Shown here piece after piece: positions 23,608 to 32,093 of a stretch of 35,568 nt of DNA (position 1 is the stretch's first letter; every line of letters starts with the position of its first letter). The position numbers were made by a program, and so were the translations under genes. The DNA comes from a virus. Location: positions 1 to 35,568 of the IMG/VR virus record IMGVR_UViG_3300042516_000180; one strand, 5' to 3'. The notes below the pieces were generated by a model. The model had not been told where the DNA came from and searched no databases. It saw only the letters and a list, made by a program, of their open reading frames with translations.

Positions 23608-23789
23608 TACAGATATTCAGGTTTAAATTGATTCGCTACCTGCTCGCCAAAGCGATGTGTCAAGAAGTTACAAACAGATTCATGTGTCACCTGCTCGATA
23701 CCTGACGCAATACAGTAGGTTTCATGTAAGGTAAGAGCATCAAGCATAGCTTTAGGCATTGGAACATCAACATTAACAGTCGGGGTCAT
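23604..23789 (-). CDS. Unknown small protein under operator control
   Basis: 61 residues. Pro/Val-rich start (TPTVNVDVPMPKAMLDALTL), then helical with Cys/His. AAGGAG upstream. Isolated single leftward gene with its own operator-containing promoter (23809-23837), which makes it a candidate regulator or immunity-type protein. No family recognised. Confidence 0.5.
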   Translation of the reverse strand: MTPTVNVDVPMPKAMLDALTLHETYCIASGIEQVTHESVCNFLTHRFGEQVANQFKPEYLY

Positions 23790-23808
23790 AATTGCTCCTT
23801 TTAACTAT

Positions 23809-23837
23809 ATATTAACCTAGCTTAACATGGAAATCAA
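23809..23837 (-). promoter_or_regulatory. Leftward promoter with operator
   Basis: Minus-strand -35 TTGATT (23832-23837) and -10 TAATAT (23809-23814), 17 nt apart. The operator GTTAAGCTAGGTTAAT (plus-strand 23811-23826) overlaps the -10 by 4 nt, exactly as at 16987-17015. It serves 23604 and abuts the ATG of the divergent gene 23827. Confidence 0.7.
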
Positions 23838-24540
23838 TACCCTTTGGATAGAGAAGCTATTAAAAAAGCCATTCCATAAGTACAGCTTGTGGGGTGATAA
23901 GAAGTTTTATGATCCGCACCTACACCCAATAGCCAAGGAACTAGAGAATAACTTCCCCGCTATTCAGGCAGAGGTCAAGGAACTATTGAAACGCTATGAT
24001 GAGTTCGCCCACTTCCAAAGCATTAGCCCTGATCAGACCTACATAAGCAACGATGACCGCTGGCGTATGTTCTTTTTCAAGGCGGCTGGCGTTAACTTTG
24101 GCAAGAACAAGCAATTTTGCCCAGTAGCTATGTCAATTGTGGATAAGCACAAGGATGTAATCAGCGCATATATCTCAGTCCTTGGCGCACGGAAAGCTTT
24201 GAATCCGCATGAGGGGCCATGGTCAGGAATCCTTAGAATGCACCTAGGCGTAGTCATCCCTGAATACTTACAATGCGCCCTGCACAACGGTGGAGAGGTT
24301 TACTTTTGGGAAGAAGGCAAGTGCGTACTGTTTGACGATACCTACACACACATGGCATTTAATGATACGGACAGCATAAGAGCAGTATTGTTCCTAGACA
24401 TCATGCGCCCGCTACCCCAGCCGTGGAAATTCATTAACTGGGCAATCCTAAGATTGTCTATCCTATTCCCATATATATGGATACCCTATTTCCGTCACAA
24501 GAAATGGGAGAAGCGGTTTTACAAACAACAAGTTAACTGA
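23827..24540 (+). CDS. AspH/LpxO-like Fe(II)/2-oxoglutarate hydroxylase with membrane anchor
   Basis: 237 residues. The aspartyl/asparaginyl beta-hydroxylase fold is shown by NPHEGPWSGILRMHLGVVIP (126-145, with H128 and H139), CALHNGGEVYFWEEGKCVLF, and DDTYTHMAF (H175), then R185 for 2-oxoglutarate and LFLDIMRPL. The C-terminus has a hydrophobic segment at about 202-221 and a basic tail, as in LpxO, the lipid A 2-hydroxylase. It may hydroxylate lipid A or a protein at the membrane. It starts right after the operator at 23811 and has no visible ribosome-binding site. Confidence 0.7.
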   Translation: MEINTLWIEKLLKKPFHKYSLWGDKKFYDPHLHPIAKELENNFPAIQAEVKELLKRYDEFAHFQSISPDQTYISNDDRWRMFFFKAAGVNFGKNKQFCPVAMSIVDKHKDVISAYISVLGARKALNPHEGPWSGILRMHLGVVIPEYLQCALHNGGEVYFWEEGKCVLFDDTYTHMAFNDTDSIRAVLFLDIMRPLPQPWKFINWAILRLSILFPYIWIPYFRHKKWEKRFYKQQVN

Positions 24541-24544
24541 TAAA

Positions 24545-24560
24545 CTTAATGTATCTTAAT
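24545..24560. promoter_or_regulatory. Degenerate operator-like site upstream of terminase
   Basis: CTTAATGTATCTTAAT (reverse ATTAAGATACATTAAG) keeps the TTAAG-N4-xTTAA spacing of the operators. A weak promoter (TTAACT, 18 nt, TAATCA) could overlap it. It would place the late genes under the same repressor. Confidence 0.3.
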
Positions 24561-24578
24561 CAACTACTTGGATAAGGT

Positions 24579-24872
24579 ATGAGTTCTACTGTAGAAAAGA
24601 CTAGAAAAAAGACAGGCGGGCGTGTTGCAGGTGTGCCTAACAAGTCCACAGCACTCGCTAGAGAGGCGATCGCTAAGTTCGTGGATGGTAACAGCCACAA
24701 GCTACAAGAATGGCTTGAGGAGATCGCTATGAATGAAAAGCTAGGCCCTAAAGTCGCATTCGATTGCTTTATGCAAGTCGCTGAGTACCATGTGCCAAAG
24801 CTTGCCCGTGTAGAGCAGGTGGGAGATGAAACTAAACCCGTAGTCCATATTTATAAGTGGAAAGATGACTGA
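24579..24872 (+). CDS. Terminase small subunit
   Basis: 97 residues, short for the family. A basic GGRVAGVPNKSTALAREAIA (13-32) is the DNA-recognition start common to small terminases of this phage type; FVDGNSHKLQEWLEEIA and an EYHVPKLARVE segment follow. Preceded by GGATAAGG. It would select viral DNA for the large subunit, with which it overlaps by 8 nt. Confidence 0.7.
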   Translation: MSSTVEKTRKKTGGRVAGVPNKSTALAREAIAKFVDGNSHKLQEWLEEIAMNEKLGPKVAFDCFMQVAEYHVPKLARVEQVGDETKPVVHIYKWKDD

Positions 24873-26211
24873 AGAAGTCATCATTGAGTTTGAGTACAAA
24901 GCACGGGAAGCGTTTAAAGAGTTTCATAAGAGAACACAACGCTGGGCTGTGCTGGTCTGTCACCGAAGGGCTGGCAAAACAGTAGCTAGTATTAACGACC
25001 TGATCCGCAGGGCTATCAAAGAAAATAAACCTGACGGCAGATACTTTTACCTTTGCCCGTTCTACAGTCAGGCTAAGTCGGTGGCATGGGATTACTTATT
25101 ACGGTTCTCCAAACCAGCATTGGCTAAAGCTAACCAGTCTGAGTTATGGGTAGAACTGCACAATGGCGCACGGATACGGCTATTTGGTGCAGATGCGCCT
25201 GACAATCTCCGAGGCAATTACTGCGATGGCATCGTTTTGGATGAGATGGCCGACATGAAACCCCGTGTATGGGGTGAGATCATTAGACCGTTATTAGCGG
25301 ATCGCCTCGGCTGGGCTGTATTTATCGGCACACCCCGTGGGCATAACGCTTTCTATGACATATACCGTGAAGCCCAAAACAATGACAGGTGGTACACCAA
25401 GACGCTACGGGCAGATGAGTCAGGGCTACTGGCGCAGGAAGAACTGGTAGACGCACAAGCATCCATGTCAACCAATCAATACGAGCAGGAGTTCCTTTGC
25501 TCATTCGAGGCGGCAATCCTTGGAGCGTATTACGGGCAGGAGATGCGTAGGCTTACAGACCTTGAGCGCATTACTACGGTGGACTATGACCCCATGTTCC
25601 CCTGCCACACGGTTTGGGATTTGGGGTACAACGATTCCACGGCTATTATTTGGTTTCAGACGGTATACGGTGAGATACGGGTGCTAGATCACCATATGTC
25701 TAACGGTCAAGCCATCCCCTATTACACGGGATTGCTGGCGCAGAAAGAGGATGAGTTTGGGTACAAATACGGTACACATTGGCTACCTCATGACGCTAGG
25801 GCAAAAACACTAGCCAGCGGTGGCAAGAGCATAATCGAACAAATTGCGACAAAAATTGACATAAAACATCTAAAAATTGTTCCGAACCTATCACTTCAGG
25901 ATGGAATACAGGCAACAAGGCTTGCATTAACCCGTGCTTGGTTCGATAATAAGTGTGAAGAATTAATTGAATGTTTGCGTCAATATCAAAGGGAATGGGA
26001 TGATGATAAAAAAGTATTTAGAGATCGCCCAAAGCACGATTGGACATCACACTCTAGCGATGCGATGCGCTATTTATCAATTGTTTGGAAAGATGAGGAC
26101 AGCCCTATCCTCAAAGATGCAAGGGTTAAAGGTTTATCTATTGGCGAAAACGAAGTAACCCTAGACGAATTATGGAAGCAAACGCCTAAATCAACATACC
26201 GCAGGATATAA
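24865..26211 (+). CDS. terL: Terminase large subunit
   Basis: 448 residues. ATPase motifs: CHRRAGKT (32-39, Walker A), IVLDEM (123-128, Walker B with D126/E127), and FIGTPRGHN (coupling motif near 153-161). The nuclease domain begins VWDLGYNDSTAI (D252) and has a conserved HDWTSHSSDA near the C-terminus. It powers DNA translocation into the prohead and cuts the concatemer. Two nucleotides separate it from the portal gene. Confidence 0.95.
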   Translation: MTEEVIIEFEYKAREAFKEFHKRTQRWAVLVCHRRAGKTVASINDLIRRAIKENKPDGRYFYLCPFYSQAKSVAWDYLLRFSKPALAKANQSELWVELHNGARIRLFGADAPDNLRGNYCDGIVLDEMADMKPRVWGEIIRPLLADRLGWAVFIGTPRGHNAFYDIYREAQNNDRWYTKTLRADESGLLAQEELVDAQASMSTNQYEQEFLCSFEAAILGAYYGQEMRRLTDLERITTVDYDPMFPCHTVWDLGYNDSTAIIWFQTVYGEIRVLDHHMSNGQAIPYYTGLLAQKEDEFGYKYGTHWLPHDARAKTLASGGKSIIEQIATKIDIKHLKIVPNLSLQDGIQATRLALTRAWFDNKCEELIECLRQYQREWDDDKKVFRDRPKHDWTSHSSDAMRYLSIVWKDEDSPILKDARVKGLSIGENEVTLDELWKQTPKSTYRRI

Positions 26212-26213
26212 AC

Positions 26214-28511
26214 ATGGATCACACCTACGAAGATTGGTACAACACCATTGCTAGTTACGAAAGAGCGTACAAGGAGTGGGAAGCCCGTACTGACCGAATC
26301 ATCAAGCGGTATCGAGATGACAGCCGCACCCGTAACAACCCCAACGCCCGCTTTAATATCCTTTGGTCAAATGTACAGACCATTACCCCAGCTATCTTTG
26401 CTAGACTGCCACGCCCTGATGTAAGCCGTAGGTTTAGAGATAACGACCCAGTAGCACGGGTGGCATCGATGATGCTTGAGCGGGCTTTAGATTATGAGAT
26501 TACCCACTACGGTGACTACAAGTCTGCCATGAGTCAGTCGGTTTTAGACCGCTTACTTGGTGGGCGTGGTACATCATGGGTACGCTACGAACCACACATT
26601 GCTGGTGAGGCTGGCGGCATGGCTGACGGTGCGCCTGAAGATGGCTTTCAGATTACCGAGGACACAGACGAAGCAGAAACCGAAGGCGGCATTTACCGTG
26701 AAGACCAAGAACGCATCGAGTACGAATGCGCCCCAGTCGATTATGTTTACTGGCGTGACTTTGGGCATACGATTGCCCGCACATGGGAAGAGGTCACCGC
26801 TGTATGGCGTAAGGTTTACCTTGGCAGACCAGCCCTAGTAGAACGCTTTGGCGAGGAACTGGGTAATAAGATCCCGCTGGATACAAAACCTGAAACTTCT
26901 AAAACTTTCAACGAAAAGATGGGCGAAGGCGCATCGGAAGCCGTTGTCTATGAGATATGGGATAAGACCTCAGGCGAAGTCATTTGGTTATCGAAGTCAA
27001 TGGGCAAGATCCTTGATACACGCCCTGACCCGCTAAAGCTTGAGAACTTTTGGCCTTGCCCGAAACCTCTGTACGCAACATTGACCACGGATAAGCTAGA
27101 ACCTATCCCTGACTTTGTACTGTACCAAGACCAAGCTAAACAGCTAGACACGCTGGCTGACCGCATCGATGGATTCATTAACGCCCTGAAAGTGCGTGGT
27201 GTTTACGATGCATCCGAACCAAGTCTTGCCCGTTTATTCTCCGAAGGCGAGAACAATACCTTGATCCCTGTCAAGAACTATGCCGCATTTAGTGAAAAGG
27301 GTGGCATGGGCGGGGCTATTAACCTTGTAGATATTGCCCCAATCGCACAAGCCCTGAATATGTCGTATCAGGCTATGGATCAAGTCAAGGGTCAAATCTA
27401 CGAGATCATGGGTATCGCTGATATTCAGCGTGGACAGACCGATCCGAATGAAACCCTTGGCGCACAGATTATCAAGTCGAACAACGCCAGCGGTAGACTC
27501 AAGACCATGCAACACGCAGTCGTGGACTTTGCTACTGAACTGTTAAGCATCAAGGCGCAGATCATCTGCAACCACTTTACCGATGACACCATCGTTAAGA
27601 TTAGTGGTGCAATGCAACTAAGCCAGCAGGATCAGATGTTGATCCCACAAGCTTTAGCCCTGTTGCGTGACGAAGCCGCCAAGAACTTCCGTGTTGAGGT
27701 GACTAGCGACTCGATGATATTCCAAGACGAACAGCAGGAAAAAGCTGACCGTCTAGAGTTCCTATCCGCTATTAGTGGATTCCTACAGCAAGCATTACCT
27801 GCCGCAAGCGCAACACCTGAACTTACCCCAATGTTGGTCGAGATGCTCAAGTTTGGTGTCACCGCATTCAAGGCTGGCAAAGGTCTAGAGGGCATGATTG
27901 ACGAAACCGCTGATAAGTTCCGTGAACAAGCCAAGGCGCAGGAAGGTCAACCCAAGCCACCAAGTGCTGAAGAGCAGAAGATGCAGATGCAGATGCAGAT
28001 TGAGCAAGCTAAGATGCAAGCCGAACAGCAGAAAATGCAGATGCAACAGCAGATTGAACAGGCTAAGATTCAGGGTCAGATCGAACTTGAAAAAGCTAAA
28101 CAAGAGTACCAAGCGCAAGAGAATCAGCTTAAGTTTCAGCTTGAGGATGAGCGTAACCGTCAGCAGATGCAGATGGAGATGGATCTTGAGCAGACTAAGC
28201 TTGATTCTTCCAACAATAAAGAACTTCTGCTTGCCTACCTCAATAATGCGGCTAAGATTGAAACCACCCGTATTACAGCAGGTCTAGATACGGGCGAGGA
28301 AGCTTACGCTGACAATGTACAGATGGCTAACATTTTGCAAGATCAATTAGGATATTCAGACATGAAAAACCACCCACTACAGCCCGCAATTGAGAATATG
28401 TACAACAGCAATCAGCAGTTAGCGCAGATGCTATCCATGTTGCTGGATAAACTTAATCAGCCTAAGACTGTGATTCGTGGCCCTGACGGTAAAATTGCTG
28501 GAGTTCAATAA
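26214..28511 (+). CDS. Portal protein (P22-like)
   Basis: 765 residues. The N-terminus (YRDDSRTRNNPNARFNILWS, then NVQTITPAIFARLPRPDVSR) is characteristic of large P22-type portals. Mid-protein IMGIADIQRGQTDPNETLGA and the SGRLKTMQ helices are also typical. Residues 575-660 form a Met/Gln-rich coiled coil (MQMQMQIEQAKMQAEQQKMQ) corresponding to the C-terminal barrel helix region. It forms the 12-mer at one capsid vertex through which DNA passes. Confidence 0.9.
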   Translation: MDHTYEDWYNTIASYERAYKEWEARTDRIIKRYRDDSRTRNNPNARFNILWSNVQTITPAIFARLPRPDVSRRFRDNDPVARVASMMLERALDYEITHYGDYKSAMSQSVLDRLLGGRGTSWVRYEPHIAGEAGGMADGAPEDGFQITEDTDEAETEGGIYREDQERIEYECAPVDYVYWRDFGHTIARTWEEVTAVWRKVYLGRPALVERFGEELGNKIPLDTKPETSKTFNEKMGEGASEAVVYEIWDKTSGEVIWLSKSMGKILDTRPDPLKLENFWPCPKPLYATLTTDKLEPIPDFVLYQDQAKQLDTLADRIDGFINALKVRGVYDASEPSLARLFSEGENNTLIPVKNYAAFSEKGGMGGAINLVDIAPIAQALNMSYQAMDQVKGQIYEIMGIADIQRGQTDPNETLGAQIIKSNNASGRLKTMQHAVVDFATELLSIKAQIICNHFTDDTIVKISGAMQLSQQDQMLIPQALALLRDEAAKNFRVEVTSDSMIFQDEQQEKADRLEFLSAISGFLQQALPAASATPELTPMLVEMLKFGVTAFKAGKGLEGMIDETADKFREQAKAQEGQPKPPSAEEQKMQMQMQIEQAKMQAEQQKMQMQQQIEQAKIQGQIELEKAKQEYQAQENQLKFQLEDERNRQQMQMEMDLEQTKLDSSNNKELLLAYLNNAAKIETTRITAGLDTGEEAYADNVQMANILQDQLGYSDMKNHPLQPAIENMYNSNQQLAQMLSMLLDKLNQPKTVIRGPDGKIAGVQ

Positions 28512-30313
28512 TGGCTATTACAGTCAAGCATTTAAAGGTATCAACCGTTCCTGATGCTGGGGATGACACACTTGTAGAACCGTCAGATTGGAATGCCGAC
28601 CATACCCTCACAGGTATCGGCACAATGGCAGAGCAAAACGCTAATGCCGTAGCCATCACAGGCGGTACGATTAGCGGTGTAACCATCCCTGCATCCAATG
28701 TCACGGGAACGCTACAAGTTAACCAAGGCGGTACAGGCGCAACAACCCTGACAGGCTATGTCAAGGGAACTGGCACAACCGCTATGACAGCGGCAAGCAC
28801 CATTCCAAATACGGACATCACGGGATTAGGTACGGCATCGACTAAGGATGCAGGTTCAGCCAATGGCGTAGCTACCCTAGATGCTGGCGGTAAAGTGCCT
28901 GTTTCTGAACTTCCTGCCGCAGTCTTAGGCGCATTAAGCTACCAAGGAACATGGGATGCAAGCACTAATACACCTACCCTTACTTCTTCTGTTGGTACTA
29001 AAGGTTATTACTATGTTGTCAGCGTTGCTGGTAATACTAACCTTAACGGGATTACTGATTGGCTTGTGGGCGATTGGGCGGTATATAACGGCACAATTTG
29101 GCAGAAGGTGGATAACACCGAAACGGTAACAAGCGTCAACGGACAGACAGGTGCGGTTACATTAACCACAACTAACATTGCCGAAGGCACAAACCTTTAT
29201 TACACCGATGTACGGGCAAGGGCATCAAATAGTGCTGGTACAGGCATTAGTTACGATTCCGCAACTGGCGTAATTACTAACTCTGCACCCGACCAAACTG
29301 TAAGCATTACAGGCGCAGGTACATCCGTAGTAACTGGTACTTACCCTAATTTCACCGTTACTAGCAATGATGCTTTTGTAGGCACAGTTACTAGCGTAGC
29401 CGCAACCGCAGGTACAGGAATTAGCGTAACAGGTAGCCCAATTACAAGTAGCGGTACATTAAATATTACCAATACTGCACCTGACCAAACCGTAGTTTTA
29501 ACGGCTGGTACTGGCATATCTACTAGCGGCACTTACCCTAACTTCACTATTACAAACACTAGCCCATCATTGGGTGGTGATGTTGTTGGGCCAGCTTCCG
29601 CAACCGATAACGCAGTAGCTAGGTATGACAGCACAACAGGCAAATTGATTCAAAATAGTCTAGTTATTATTGATGATACGGGTAGCGTAACAGGCGTAAA
29701 TGCCTTAACTGCCCAAAGTTTGACTGTAAACAACAACGCTACATTAGGTTCATCCAATACCGATAGTTTAGATGTTAGGGCTAGGATTTCTTCTGATTTA
29801 GACCCTGAAACCAACAACGCTAAAGACATTGGAACTAACGGTAGAAACTGGCGTGATGCCTTTTTTGGTAGAACGGTTCATACCGTAAACCTAGAACTGA
29901 CAGGCACAACCAGCTTTGATGGTTCGCAAGGCACAAGCGGTCAAGTCCTAACTTCAGCAGGTACTGGCAATACACCTACTTGGACTACTCCTACAACGGG
30001 AACGGTAACCAGCGTAGGCGGTACGGGTACGGTTTCAGGTATTAGTCTTAGCGGCACGGTTACATCTTCAGGCAACTTAACGCTTGGCGGTACATTAGAC
30101 CTGTCTAGCCCCCCTGCTATTGGTGGAACTGCACCTAATACAGTAAACGGAACAGTCCTAAACGCTACTAACGGCATAGTCGTAAACAGCAATACTGTAG
30201 CGGCAAGCTATACGATTCCAAGCGGATCAAGTGCCATGAGTGCTGGGCCAATGACGGTAGCAAGCGGTCAGACTGTGACCGTATCAAGTGGGTCACGCTG
30301 GGTAATTCTGTGA
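28511..30313 (+). CDS. Long tail fibre protein
   Basis: 600 residues. Repetitive, Gly/Thr/Ser-rich fibre sequence with repeats around TSVNGQTGAVTLTT, GTYPNFTVTS and APDQTVS (residues 210-355), plus LGTASTKDAGSANGVATLDA and a shaft-like middle. The last 35 residues (MSAGPMTVASGQTVTV ... RWVIL) are homologous to the end of the 7839 fibre. It sits between portal and capsid genes, so it is distant from the main fibre array. Confidence 0.75.
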   Translation: MAITVKHLKVSTVPDAGDDTLVEPSDWNADHTLTGIGTMAEQNANAVAITGGTISGVTIPASNVTGTLQVNQGGTGATTLTGYVKGTGTTAMTAASTIPNTDITGLGTASTKDAGSANGVATLDAGGKVPVSELPAAVLGALSYQGTWDASTNTPTLTSSVGTKGYYYVVSVAGNTNLNGITDWLVGDWAVYNGTIWQKVDNTETVTSVNGQTGAVTLTTTNIAEGTNLYYTDVRARASNSAGTGISYDSATGVITNSAPDQTVSITGAGTSVVTGTYPNFTVTSNDAFVGTVTSVAATAGTGISVTGSPITSSGTLNITNTAPDQTVVLTAGTGISTSGTYPNFTITNTSPSLGGDVVGPASATDNAVARYDSTTGKLIQNSLVIIDDTGSVTGVNALTAQSLTVNNNATLGSSNTDSLDVRARISSDLDPETNNAKDIGTNGRNWRDAFFGRTVHTVNLELTGTTSFDGSQGTSGQVLTSAGTGNTPTWTTPTTGTVTSVGGTGTVSGISLSGTVTSSGNLTLGGTLDLSSPPAIGGTAPNTVNGTVLNATNGIVVNSNTVAASYTIPSGSSAMSAGPMTVASGQTVTVSSGSRWVIL

Positions 30314-30792
30314 GTTTTTCTACTGCTTTTCAGGCTAATGCGTTTCAAAATAACGCTTTCCAAGTCTATACGCCACCACCACCTGATAACCAAAAGGTAG
30401 GCGGTGATGATGCATGGACAGCAGATGATCTCAAGAGATTACGCAAACTATCTGCAAAGATAGCGGAAAGACAGCGCAAGTTAGATCAAGCAACGAAAGA
30501 TGCTAACGCAGAGCGTAAGAAAGCGTTTAAGGAACAAATTGATCCAACGCCTGTTGCAAAAGTTAAGCAATCTAAAGTACAATCAATTCAAAAGGTTAAA
30601 GCTGATATACCGTCAGTCGATACAGAAGAATTACAGCGGTCTATTAGCTACCTTGAAAGACAACGGGATAACATCCTTGAGGCGGTAGCTTACAGACATC
30701 AGCAATATCTCATTCAAGAGCAATTGCGAGTAATGGAAGCCAAACGCCAAGAGGAACTTGACGATGAGGCGGCATTATTACTATTGCTATAG
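30310..30792 (+). CDS. Coiled-coil virion-associated protein
   Basis: 160 residues from a GTG overlapping the previous stop. N-terminal repeats AFQANAFQNNAFQVYTPPPP are common in phage virion proteins. Residues 30-150 are strongly helical and charged (LAERQRKLDQ-like repeats), ending DDEAALLLLL. Its 3' end overlaps the next gene, which has no ATG there. Confidence 0.55.
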   Translation: MSFSTAFQANAFQNNAFQVYTPPPPDNQKVGGDDAWTADDLKRLRKLSAKIAERQRKLDQATKDANAERKKAFKEQIDPTPVAKVKQSKVQSIQKVKADIPSVDTEELQRSISYLERQRDNILEAVAYRHQQYLIQEQLRVMEAKRQEELDDEAALLLLL

Positions 30793-31685
30793 ATCCACAC
30801 GCTGAATATAAAAAGGCTTACGACCACCTACACGCTGGCAGGTATGCCGCTGGCTTTAGGTTATTTGAATACCGCTGGCATAAAGACATTCTTGCCAACC
30901 AAACAATCCCCTATGCAAGACTGCCCGTAGCCCCAAAACCGTGGCAGGGTGAATCGCTGATTGGTAAGTCTATTGTTGTACAGATGGAGCAGGGCTTTGG
31001 CGATATATTCCAATACGCACGGTTCTTGCCAGCATTAAAAGTCTTGGGCGCAGAGAAGCTAATCGTGCTGACTGTGCCTAATCTTATGGGCGTTTTAGGT
31101 CAGATGGAGTGCATCGACCAGCTAACGAACATGACAGAAGAGGGCGTAGCGCACGAATGCGACTACTGGATTGGCTCAATGTCATTGCCGTACTACATTG
31201 ACTGCTCTATGCCGTATGTAAAAGCATTATTCCCCGTAAATTTGCAGAAAATTGTCGGTTCGGAAGGTTATTTTGAAGCTGAACCCAGTAATATTCCCAA
31301 AAAGATAGGCGTAAATTGGTCTGCAAGCAATGGTACATTGCATTGGATTAAGTCAATTTCGGCAGAACACATGGAAAAGCTAGTCGGAAGTGATGCTTAT
31401 AGCCTAAATCCTGAAACAGATGCGATGTTTAGACCATTGCCTAACGATGGCTGGAAAAAAGACTGGTCAATTACCGCTAAACACATGAAAGCCATGAAGG
31501 GAGTCGTAACCGTAGACACGGGAACAGCGCATTTAGCTGGCGCATTGGGCGTGAAGTGCGTGGTTTTGCTACCTAAAGAAGAGTTTGTATGCTGGCGGTG
31601 GAAAAATGCACGGTGGTATGACAGCATCTGCCTACTTAGACCCGATGAATACGAAAAATTACCTGAAATCATAAGGAGAATGTAA
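30777..31685 (+). CDS. TPR-associated GT9-like glycosyltransferase with non-standard start
   Basis: 302 residues if it starts at AUU 30777, with GAGG 7 nt upstream; AUU 30774 and 30783 are also possible. The first ATG is only at 30984, inside the domain. Upstream sequence still reads as protein: HAGRYAAGFRLFEYRWHKDI and PWQGESLIGKSIVVQMEQGF, the TPR-end and start of a family-9-like glycosyltransferase. Downstream TVDTGTAHLAGALGVK is the conserved nucleotide-sugar site. A -1 frameshift from the 30310 gene or a sequence error are alternatives. It may decorate capsid or host surface. Confidence 0.6.
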   Translation: MTIAIDPHAEYKKAYDHLHAGRYAAGFRLFEYRWHKDILANQTIPYARLPVAPKPWQGESLIGKSIVVQMEQGFGDIFQYARFLPALKVLGAEKLIVLTVPNLMGVLGQMECIDQLTNMTEEGVAHECDYWIGSMSLPYYIDCSMPYVKALFPVNLQKIVGSEGYFEAEPSNIPKKIGVNWSASNGTLHWIKSISAEHMEKLVGSDAYSLNPETDAMFRPLPNDGWKKDWSITAKHMKAMKGVVTVDTGTAHLAGALGVKCVVLLPKEEFVCWRWKNARWYDSICLLRPDEYEKLPEIIRRM

Positions 31686-32083
31686 TGGCATTGGTAAAAA
31701 TCAGCGTAACTTGCCCATGTTGCAAGGTTTCTCATGAAGAGTATGACGAATCTCAGATGAGCGACAAGGAAAAGTACCTGACCTATTGGAATATCCCATA
31801 TGACACGCCCGAAGCTGAAGAAGCATGGCGGCAGAAGCTGGAGATGACACCAAAAGAAGCCCCGATGGTAGTGCCTGACATTGAAGGTCACATCAGCATG
31901 GCTGACGGTACATGGATCTCTAGCCGTTCTAAGCACCGTGAGAACTTAAAGCGCAACAACTGTATTGAACTGGGTAACGATGTACCAATGACGCAAAAGC
32001 CCATTGAATTTAGCCGCAAAGAGCAAGAAGCCCGTAAAAGGCAGATTGCTGAGATAGCGTATTCCAAACTTAATTACCGATAA
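31685..32083 (+). CDS. Unknown protein with N-terminal CPCC
   Basis: 132 residues. VTCPCCKVSHEEYDESQMSD at 8-27 is a possible zinc-ribbon half. The C-terminal part (SMADGTWISSRSKHRENLKR, then NNCIELGNDV) is a motif shared by small proteins that precede scaffold genes in podophages, often within regulators. TAATG overlap with the transferase gene. Function unknown. Confidence 0.55.
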   Translation: MALVKISVTCPCCKVSHEEYDESQMSDKEKYLTYWNIPYDTPEAEEAWRQKLEMTPKEAPMVVPDIEGHISMADGTWISSRSKHRENLKRNNCIELGNDVPMTQKPIEFSRKEQEARKRQIAEIAYSKLNYR

Positions 32084-32093
32084 GGAGCAACAA

